From assembly GCF_003837865.1 (NCBI RefSeq), contig NZ_RQIS01000001.1, positions 310,001-374,000 of the forward strand: DNA of 64,000 nucleotides. Reading direction: 5' to 3'. How positions within the stretch are numbered: the first letter of the stretch is position 1; every line of letters starts with the position of its first letter. A program made the translations under genes and the position numbers. The notes beneath the pieces are model-generated. The model searched no databases, was not told the DNA's origin, and worked only from the letters and a program-made list of their open reading frames with translations. Origin of the DNA: Paraburkholderia dinghuensis (GTDB taxonomy: Bacteria > Pseudomonadota > Gammaproteobacteria > Burkholderiales > Burkholderiaceae). Of this stretch, positions 57,891 through 64,000 are shown in pieces.

Positions 57891-58403
57891 ATGGGCCACG
57901 ATCATGACCATGATGAACGCGACGGCGCACCGGCAGCGCCGGTCGATTGGCGCGAGCACGGCGTCAAGGTGATTCGGGGCGACCAGCTCGACCCGAACAC
58001 GGCGCAGACACCCGGCATGAACCGCGCCGCTGCGATCAACGCCGCCCGCGTGGGCGCACAGAAAATCTGGGCCGGCACCGTGACGATCCATCCGAACGCA
58101 AAGACCGGTGCCCATCATCACGGCGCGCTCGAAAGTGTGATCTACGTGGTGCGCGGCCACGCGCGCATGCGGTGGGGCGAACACCTCGAATTCACCGCCG
58201 AGGCGGGTCCTGGCGATTTCATCTTCGTGCCGCCATATGTGCCGCACCAGGAGATCAACGCGAGCACCGACGATCCGCTCGAATGCGTGCTCGTGCGCAG
58301 CGACAACGAGGCCGTCGTAGTGAATCTGAACATCGACGCCGTCGAAGAGCCGGAATCGGTCTACTGGGTCGATCCGATCCATCGCCATCCGCACGATCAC
58401 TGA
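57891..58403 (+). CDS. His-rich cupin protein linked to a nickel/cobalt permease
   Basis: A 170-residue single-domain cupin. The N-terminus GHDHDHDERDG and C-terminus IHRHPHDH are His/Asp-rich. The cupin motif 1 is HPNAKTGAHHHGALESVIYVVRGHARMRWG (about residues 64-93; H-x-H, E and a distal region) and motif 2 GDFIFVPPYVPHQEINA (about 108-124; P-x(2)-PH-x-E). ATG 57891 is used because AGGAG leaves eight bases; the ATG at 57885 leaves only two. The gene ends ten bases before a NiCoT permease gene, suggesting that both concern nickel or cobalt. Metal storage, sensing or chaperoning are possible; enzymatic use is not excluded. Confidence 0.85.
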   Translation: MGHDHDHDERDGAPAAPVDWREHGVKVIRGDQLDPNTAQTPGMNRAAAINAARVGAQKIWAGTVTIHPNAKTGAHHHGALESVIYVVRGHARMRWGEHLEFTAEAGPGDFIFVPPYVPHQEINASTDDPLECVLVRSDNEAVVVNLNIDAVEEPESVYWVDPIHRHPHDH

Positions 58404-58413
58404 TCGCGCTGCC

Positions 58414-59442
58414 ATGACGCCTGCCGCCACATTCCGCGCGCGCCTCGCAACGCTCTATGCAGGGTTGACCGCTGCGAACGCGGCCGCATGGGTATGGGCG
58501 TTCGTCGCGTTCCGCCATTACCCGTTGCTGCTCGGCACCGCCCTGCTCGCGTATGGGTTCGGCCTGCGTCATGCCGTCGACGCCGACCACATCGCCGCCA
58601 TCGACGCCGTCACGCGCAAGCTCATGCAGCAAGGTTCGCGTCCGCTCGGTATCGGACTCGCGTTTTCGCTCGGCCACGCGACGGTCGTCATCGCGGCGAC
58701 GGTAGGCATCGCACTCAGCGCGCGGGCTTTACAGGGGCACTTCGCGCAGTTCCATGAGTTCGGCGCGACGATTGGCACGCTCGTTTCGTCGGGTTTCCTG
58801 CTCGTGCTCGCGGGCGTCAATCTCGCGATCCTGCGCGACGTTTGGCGTCGCCACCGGCAGATGCAGCGAGGCAGCGACGCAGCGCGCACCACACCCGCCA
58901 TACCCGACGCGCCCGCGCCCGCCGGACTCCTTTCGCGCGCGCTGCGCCCGCTCTTCGCTCTCGCGACGAGAAGCTGGCACATGTACGCAGTGGGCGTGCT
59001 CTTTGGCCTCGGCTTCGACACGGCCACCGAAATCGGCCTGCTCGCCATCGCCGCCGACGAGGCGGGCAAGGGACTGCCGCCGTGGTCGATCCTTGTTTTC
59101 CCGGCGCTCTTCACGGCAGGCATGACGCTGATCGATTCCACCGACAACGTGCTGATGGTCCGCGCCTACGGCTGGGCCATGGACGACCCGAAGCGCAAGG
59201 TGTACTACAACGCGGGCATCACCTTCGTCTCGGCGCTGGTGGCGATCGTGATCGGCGGTATCGAGGTGCTCGGTCTCGTCGCCGACAAGCCAGGCGCGAG
59301 CGGCGGCGTGTGGAGCATCGTCGCGAACCTCAACGATCATTTCGGCGCGATGGGCTATGGCATCGTCGCTACGTTCATCGCGTGCTGGATCGGCTCGGCG
59401 TTGTTCCATCGCTGGCGCAAGCTCGGCGCGGCGACAGGGTGA
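58414..59442 (+). CDS. HoxN/NiCoT-family nickel/cobalt permease
   Basis: Secondary transporter (342 residues) importing Ni2+ or Co2+. The signature motifs are exact: RHAVDADHIAAIDAVTRK in the second helix (about 50-67; the HX4DH motif), LGHATVVIAATVGIA (about 87-101), and LFGLGFDTATEIGLLAI in the middle (about 195-211). TLIDSTDNVLMVRAYGWAM (about 238-256) is the third conserved block. Eight helices fit the family topology. A low-complexity cytosolic loop (residues about 149-177) separates the halves. The gene follows the His-rich cupin by ten bases. Which metal is preferred cannot be read from the sequence. No hydrogenase or urease gene is in the window. Confidence 0.93.
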   Translation: MTPAATFRARLATLYAGLTAANAAAWVWAFVAFRHYPLLLGTALLAYGFGLRHAVDADHIAAIDAVTRKLMQQGSRPLGIGLAFSLGHATVVIAATVGIALSARALQGHFAQFHEFGATIGTLVSSGFLLVLAGVNLAILRDVWRRHRQMQRGSDAARTTPAIPDAPAPAGLLSRALRPLFALATRSWHMYAVGVLFGLGFDTATEIGLLAIAADEAGKGLPPWSILVFPALFTAGMTLIDSTDNVLMVRAYGWAMDDPKRKVYYNAGITFVSALVAIVIGGIEVLGLVADKPGASGGVWSIVANLNDHFGAMGYGIVATFIACWIGSALFHRWRKLGAATG

Positions 59443-59868
59443 GCGCCGCGTCCCTGTACCCTATCCGCCCGGATCGCCTATATTGAGCCGGAATTCGTCG
59501 TCAGCTGCACCGCATGCCGCCGTCGCGACCGTCCGCCTGGACGGATCGCGCCCACTCACGGAACTGCATGGAATCCGGCACCGATGAAACAACCGCCGCT
59601 AACTGCCTGGGACCTCGAACTGCTGCACCGCAATTGCGCAGGCTCAGCGGCTACGCAACGTACCAACACACGCACAACAGCATTACGTCCAACGGATAGT
59701 GCAGGTGTTCGAGTCCCCGCCTGATAGCCGTCGTTATCGCTTCCTTCACCGTTCTCGTCGCTTCGGTCGTCAGATCGTCAGATCGTCAGCTTATTAGACC
59801 ACCTTACCGCGACAGCACCGGTCGACGCATGGCCCAGAGCGCGCGAACGTCCGCGCGATATTCGATGC
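59443..59868. other. 426-base region between the permease and the T6SS-border gene
   Basis: Small ORFs (for example a 45-codon one from 59584) have no recognisable features. A short cgtcagat tandem (2.75 units, 59768-59789) is present. Nothing else is seen. Confidence 0.4.
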
Positions 59869-60753
59869 TCAATGCGCGCGCGCCGCCGCCGGGCACGCCG
59901 GATCCTTACCCCAATGCCCGTCGCACACGCGCCTTCGGCAACGCTGATCCTCGGAAGAGCCCCGCTCGCCGCACGCTTTAACTTCCTCCGCGAGCGTGAG
60001 TTTGCCAGCCTTCACCTTCGCGGCCTGCACGATAGCGTCCTTGCAGTCCGCCGGCTTCGTACGTGCGACCAGCACGGCCAGAAGGTCGGCGTCCGAATCA
60101 TCCTTCCGGGCAGCTGTCTGCGTATCGGGTTGCTTCTTCGCCAAGGCCTCCGCTTTGGTGTGCCCAGCGGCCTTCGCTTTGACCCGGGTTTCAGCACGCT
60201 TGGCCACGCGCTTATGGTTCGCCTCTGTGGCCGCGCCTGCAGGCGGCGCGGCGCTACCTGACGCCGCGCCAGCCCCCGCTACGCGCGCGTCGTTCGCCAG
60301 CGCACGCGAGAGCCGGGCGTCGTCGCGGACCGTTGCCGACGCAACGGTGCCCGAAGCGGGCTTCGTAACAGCGACGCTTTCTTCGTCGGCGACGATAGTG
60401 GCCGCTCGCCGCGGCAAGGCGCCAGCGGGCAACCTGGTCACCTTTGCAGCGCCTCGCGCACCACTGTCAGGTGCGACGGTGGCACCGGCCACGTGCGTCT
60501 CATGAACGGCCGGCACGCTGCGCTCGAACACGTGCCAGACGCCGAAGGCGGCGGCGGTCATAAGCAGTGCCGCAATCGCGAGCACCGAACGTTGCCGCCG
60601 CCCTTCCCGCGACCGGGCGGCGGGCGGCACGACACGGCCCTCAAGATTCGCGAGAATGCGCGAGCCTTCAGGGCGCCCACCGTGCACGTTGGCTGGCGTG
60701 TCGGCAAGGAGGCTGGGCGGCACTTTGGGAGTTGGGGTGTACGATGCACTCAT
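59869..60753 (-). CDS. membrane-anchored hypothetical protein with Cys-rich C-terminus
   Basis: A 294-residue protein with a basic/Pro N-terminal cytosolic part (1-53), one transmembrane helix (about 54-77, RQRSVLAIAALLMTAAAFGVWHVF), and a long Ala/Lys-rich, low-complexity periplasmic stretch with KAKAAGHTKAEALAKKQPD. A compact C-terminal region has DSDADLLAVLVARTKPADC, ACGERGSSEDQRC and RRRVCDGHWGKDPAC, five Cys in ~55 residues. A single-pass periplasmic protein is likely. Divergent from the M15 peptidase gene with its start just 137 bases away. The linked peptidase and tssF suggest a T6SS-associated accessory, but this is inference from position. The start at 60753 is the only reasonable ATG. 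Confidence 0.75.
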   Translation of the reverse strand: MSASYTPTPKVPPSLLADTPANVHGGRPEGSRILANLEGRVVPPAARSREGRRQRSVLAIAALLMTAAAFGVWHVFERSVPAVHETHVAGATVAPDSGARGAAKVTRLPAGALPRRAATIVADEESVAVTKPASGTVASATVRDDARLSRALANDARVAGAGAASGSAAPPAGAATEANHKRVAKRAETRVKAKAAGHTKAEALAKKQPDTQTAARKDDSDADLLAVLVARTKPADCKDAIVQAAKVKAGKLTLAEEVKACGERGSSEDQRCRRRVCDGHWGKDPACPAAARAH

Positions 60754-60889
60754 TCACTGTCTCATTCGAATCGTGCTCATTGAATTGGGATTGTTTCACC
60801 GTGATAATACTAGGCGATCCGCCTTTCAGGCAGCACTGATTCTAAAATCAAGCATTACAAAAAACAATTTCCACAACGCGGATTTACAT

Positions 60890-61747
60890 TTGGTTGCCAT
60901 TGCTCTCGTCGCCTATTTCACTATTGCCGTACTGCTAGCCGCGCTACTGCTATTGTCGCCGGTGCGCGCATTGATTTTCAGCAAACTACACGAATTGCAT
61001 AACTCAATAATAAGCAACGCTTCGACAAGCGTCACTCATGCACGCAACTGCATCTCCAAATCGGCAAAAACTTCTCATTCGAGAATAGCCGGTATGAAAA
61101 ATATGCTCTTCACGAGGCGCTATCCTATTTTCGTTACCATCTGTATTCTTGCGACGCCACCGCTAATTGCAGTTACATTGCGCGGTCGTCAGTTATTTCA
61201 ATACGATGACACGCCCCGCATGCCAGACGAAAAAATCGCTGCCCTGCTGAACGGCGAGCAGTTGGTTCCACCGCTGCCTCTGCCTCCCGACGTGTTCACC
61301 ACGAAGGAAGTCGAACAGGTGCGCCCCGCGTTGCGTGACGCGAGCCGCGACTGGAATCTGCTCGACGCTGATTTCCGCACGCGGCTATTGCTCGTCTACA
61401 AGATCATGCGCGAACAATACGGTTATGAAGTGGCATTACTGGAAGGCTACCGCGGTCCCGAGAGGCAAAACCGGCTTGCACAAATGGGCGGCAATGTGAC
61501 CAATGCGGCTGCGTTTCAAAGCTATCACCAATACGGATTAGCGGCCGATAACGCATTTCTGCGCGATGGCAAGCTCGTCATCTCAGAAAAAGATTCTTGG
61601 GCGATGCGGGGCTATCAGATATACGGTCAGGTAGCCGAGCAGGTTGGTCTGACTTGGGGCGGACGCTGGAAATTAATGGATCTGGGCCACGTCGAATATC
61701 ACAAACCCGGTTTCGTCCTGGGTCGCGCGCCGGCAATTGTTAAATGA
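60890..61747 (+). CDS. TagX-like M15 (VanY) family metallopeptidase, T6SS-linked
   Basis: Periplasmic peptidase of about 285 residues from TTG 60890 (start uncertain: the ribosome-binding site is poor, the frame has no good ATG before 61094, and an upstream start would overlap the divergent gene). Two hydrophobic helices (VAIALVAYFTIAVLLAALLLL and YPIFVTICILATPPLIAV) are followed by the domain. Metal ligands are in SYHQYGLAADNAFL (H...D) and MDLGHVEYHKPGF (HxxxH-type end), with EGYRGPERQNRLAQMG in between. It resembles D-Ala-D-Ala/L,D-endopeptidases such as TagX, which cuts peptidoglycan for T6SS assembly in Acinetobacter. The T6SS gene tssF follows. The first ~200 bases are AT-rich versus the rest. 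Confidence 0.8.
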   Translation: MVAIALVAYFTIAVLLAALLLLSPVRALIFSKLHELHNSIISNASTSVTHARNCISKSAKTSHSRIAGMKNMLFTRRYPIFVTICILATPPLIAVTLRGRQLFQYDDTPRMPDEKIAALLNGEQLVPPLPLPPDVFTTKEVEQVRPALRDASRDWNLLDADFRTRLLLVYKIMREQYGYEVALLEGYRGPERQNRLAQMGGNVTNAAAFQSYHQYGLAADNAFLRDGKLVISEKDSWAMRGYQIYGQVAEQVGLTWGGRWKLMDLGHVEYHKPGFVLGRAPAIVK

Positions 61748-62287
61748 TGCGCAACAAAAAAATTATAGGGCGTTCATTCATGGTAATCGCCCCCAGGAAA
61801 GCGGGGAGATCGGAAGTCGAATTTTCTCGTTAAGCGAGTTCCGCGGATGCAGACATCCAGACTCACGGACGGCCAGACCGCTGTGGCGATCAAGCGTATG
61901 GAGGATTGTCACCGTGCTTCGGGCATGAAACTGGATCACCAACTCTTGCTACGCCTTTACCCATAAAAAAGCAAATCTTCGATCCAGTCGATACCTCCCC
62001 ATTCGAACTTGTACGATCAGTGCCTGCTTTGAAGAATGAATATTGTTTTGGTAGCTCACACACATCTCTTTTGCAGCCTTGACTGACGCGTCAAGATCCA
62101 TGCTCGCATCAGCTTTACGATGCCCCGCGCACTGGTGCCACCAGCGCGCGTATCTTGACATGACGACGAACCTGAGGACGATCCGCAAACGCCGCCACCT
62201 TCCCGAAAAAATGTGAACTGGCAAGCCATCGGCTACCATAGCGACCAGAGAAAAATCGCGCCCCCCGCAGGCCACGCCGCACCCGAT
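61748..62287. other. 540-base gap inside the T6SS region
   Basis: AT-richer than the rest of the window. Short ORFs on either strand (for example 61949-62275 minus and a 39-codon ORF from 61848 plus) have no recognisable similarity. It may hold promoter elements for tssF or a decayed gene. Confidence 0.4.
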
Positions 62288-64000
62288 ATGCTTGAAAAAC
62301 TCCGCAGCTATTACGAACAGGAACTCGGCCTGCTGGGCGACCGGCTTGAGGAGTTTGCCCGCAGGTATCCGCGAGTTGCGACGAGGTTAAGCATTTCCGG
62401 CGGAGACTCCGAAGACATGTACGTACAGCGGCTCATGCAGGCGTTCACGCTGCTCGCCGCTCGCGCCCGTGTGGAACTGGACAATGGCGCACCCCAGTTT
62501 TCGGGAGCCTTACTCGATGTATTACACCCTCAGTACCTGCGCCCGTTTCCGGCCTGCTCCATCGCGTGCCTTGAGTTTCCTGAGCCGCCATCCGCTCCGG
62601 TTATCGTTGCGCGCGGGACGAAATTGACAAGCGCCGACGGCGAACTGCGATTTCGGACCGTGTACGACGTGACGGCCGCGCCCATTCGGATCACCGATGC
62701 GCGCATGTCGCCGAGTACAGTTGCACCTGGCCGGGCGAACCTACCGCCCGACACCACCCTGATAGTCTCAATGACGTTCGAGCCGACGGCCGCGGGTGTG
62801 GAACTAGCCACCGCCATGCCGGGTATGGTCCGCATTCATCTGGCTGGGGAGCCAAACATCGCCGCGACTTTGGGCGATACGCTGCTGCTGCGCACACAGC
62901 AGGCGTTCGTCGAAGCAGACGGTTCAGGGGATTGGATGCCGCTTGACCATCTTCCCGTAACTGCGACAGGTTTCGGAGAGGACGACGCGCTCTTGCCCAA
63001 CGACGACTCAGGGTCATTCATTCACCCGCTGCTCGAATACGCGGCCTTCCCACAGAAGTTCGATTTCGTTGATATCAACACCGCCGCGCTGCTGCGCTAC
63101 AGCCGCACGCGTCATGCGCACCGCATCACCCTGCACTTTCCCATCGGCCTGCATCCTGACAGCCGCCAGGCACAGGCCCTTCTCGGGCTTTCACGCCACC
63201 ATTTCCGGCTGTTCTGTACGCCCGTCGTGAACCTGTTCGAACTGGCGGACGTGACCTCCCGGCGTGGTGAGCCCGTCGTTGAATATCCGGTCCTGCCGGT
63301 GCCGCAGAAACCCGCGACCTATCAAATCTTCTCGATTGACCGCGTACGCGATGTGATGGGCGACAGTCTGATCGCGCCATACAACGCACTCGCTCATACG
63401 ACGACAAAGCCTGGCACGCAGGGACGCTACTGGCTCAGGCGGCATGACGAGTATCAGGCCCGCAATCACCCGGGTCACGAAACGTCGCTGATCCTGCTGC
63501 AGGAAGACGGGAAGGCAGCGGAGCAGTGGCCCGAGCAAATCCAGATCGACGTGACGTGCACCAATCGCGACTTGCCCGCGCAGATGAAATTCGGCCACAC
63601 GGATGGAGACCTACGCAACGAAAAGGGGGCGGTCGCGAGCCGCGTTATGCTGCTGTCACAGCCAACACATACGTTCCGTCCCGAGCACGACGAAGACGCA
63701 CGCATGCGCATCATCGCGTTGACGACGGCGAACGCGACGCAGCTTGGTACCGAAGGATGGGGTGAACTCAGGCGAGTCCTTCGGCAGTGCATGCCACCAG
63801 GCGCGCAGACGCGACACATCGACTCCGTGTCGTTTGCGCACAGGAGACGAATTCAGAAGATGTTTCCGGGCAAGCCGAACTCGTCAATCGTCCCCGGCCT
63901 CGAAATCACCGTGTCGCTCGACGAACAGACGTTCGCCGAGCACAGCATGGCCGCGTTCATCAGCGTTATCGACAGGTATTTCACGCGCTACGTGCCAATG
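62288..64000 (+). CDS. tssF: type VI secretion baseplate protein TssF (3' truncated by window)
   Basis: Baseplate wedge protein of the type VI secretion system. It begins MLEKLRSYYEQELGLLGDRLEEFARRYP, the family opening, then DMYVQRLMQAFTLLAARARVELD (about residues 39-62) and LLDVLHPQYLRPFPACSIACLEF (about 74-96). TVxxRGTKL-type sequence ARGTKLTSADGE is near 109-120, the central YAAFPQKFDFVDI at about 248-260 and VSLDEQTFAEHSMAAFISVIDRYFTRYVP at the window end. The 571 visible codons leave little of the ~600-residue protein missing. The reading frame is open to the last base. It works with TssE, TssG and TssK in the cytosol. The other Tss genes must lie beyond 64 kb. Confidence 0.95.
   Translation, partial: MLEKLRSYYEQELGLLGDRLEEFARRYPRVATRLSISGGDSEDMYVQRLMQAFTLLAARARVELDNGAPQFSGALLDVLHPQYLRPFPACSIACLEFPEPPSAPVIVARGTKLTSADGELRFRTVYDVTAAPIRITDARMSPSTVAPGRANLPPDTTLIVSMTFEPTAAGVELATAMPGMVRIHLAGEPNIAATLGDTLLLRTQQAFVEADGSGDWMPLDHLPVTATGFGEDDALLPNDDSGSFIHPLLEYAAFPQKFDFVDINTAALLRYSRTRHAHRITLHFPIGLHPDSRQAQALLGLSRHHFRLFCTPVVNLFELADVTSRRGEPVVEYPVLPVPQKPATYQIFSIDRVRDVMGDSLIAPYNALAHTTTKPGTQGRYWLRRHDEYQARNHPGHETSLILLQEDGKAAEQWPEQIQIDVTCTNRDLPAQMKFGHTDGDLRNEKGAVASRVMLLSQPTHTFRPEHDEDARMRIIALTTANATQLGTEGWGELRRVLRQCMPPGAQTRHIDSVSFAHRRRIQKMFPGKPNSSIVPGLEITVSLDEQTFAEHSMAAFISVIDRYFTRYVPM

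Noticed and set aside
59768..59789. Short tandem cgtcagat repeat as a possible CRISPR-like or regulatory array
   Set aside because: Under three units, no spacers and no cas genes.
61949..62275. 108-codon minus-strand ORF in the T6SS gap
   Set aside because: No ribosome-binding site, no recognisable domain; kept as intergenic.

Overview
This window is high-GC DNA with strong third-position G/C bias. Gene content and order point to a beta-proteobacterium of the Burkholderia / Paraburkholderia / Caballeronia group, most likely the main chromosome: ribBA-ribH-nusB, nadB facing nadC-nadA, ribF-ileS-lspA-coaBC-dut, clpS-clpA, cspA and icd. The genus call is inferred from remembered family similarity; no database search was run.

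Layout. 1-2.7 kb: riboflavin genes (end of ribBA, ribH), nusB and a PLP aminotransferase. 2.8-8.5 kb: lytic transglycosylase (minus), ubiD, a succinate-semialdehyde dehydrogenase and a LysE-type exporter. 8.6-12.8 kb: small exported and hypothetical proteins, an EthD-like protein, YggT, tRNA-Gly(CCC) and trmB. 12.8-16.5 kb: uppP, a DUF1439 lipoprotein, a YkgJ-type cysteine-cluster protein, hemN behind an FNR/ANR-like half-conserved box, and tRNA-Leu(CAA). 16.6-19.4 kb: a poxB-like deletion remnant, an RsuA-type pseudouridine synthase, a 61-residue membrane protein and a YeeZ-like SDR. 19.5-22.5 kb: AscD-like reductase, a possible small transcript, argD and a GNAT. 22.6-26.3 kb: livHMGF branched-chain amino-acid ABC importer (minus), with no binding-protein gene beside it. 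26.4-32.4 kb: an unrecognised ORF, ispH, an SlpA-type FKBP, radC, rpmB-rpmG and nadB. 32.4-38.9 kb (minus): nadC-nadA, fatty-acid desaturase, mechanosensitive channel, and RsmB-type methyltransferase overlapping purN. 39.8-47.2 kb (plus): ribF, ileS, lspA, coaBC, a luciferase-like oxidoreductase and dut. 47.3-52.9 kb: clpS-clpA, cspA, a multicopper-oxidase remnant and icd. 53.3-59.4 kb: RluE-type synthase, an Ala/Lys-rich exported peptide, a DUF192 protein, an isolated EF-G gene, and a His-rich cupin paired with a NiCoT nickel/cobalt permease. 59.8-64 kb: the edge of a type VI secretion locus, with a membrane-anchored Cys-rich protein divergent from a TagX-like M15 peptidase, then tssF running off the end.

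Most of the window is core housekeeping. Noteworthy items are: a 43-bp palindromic repeat unit present as two tandem copies before coaBC and as a diverged copy before nadA; two pseudogenes (poxB-like, multicopper oxidase) that both keep their N-terminus and later parts but have lost the middle; a promoter-terminator pair before argD that could make a ~130-nt transcript; an unrecognised ORF with its own ribosome-binding site and terminator; the nickel cupin/permease pair; and the unusual left border of the T6SS cluster. No CRISPR array, insertion sequence, integrase or phage module was seen, and I found no clear case for a wholly new multi-gene system.
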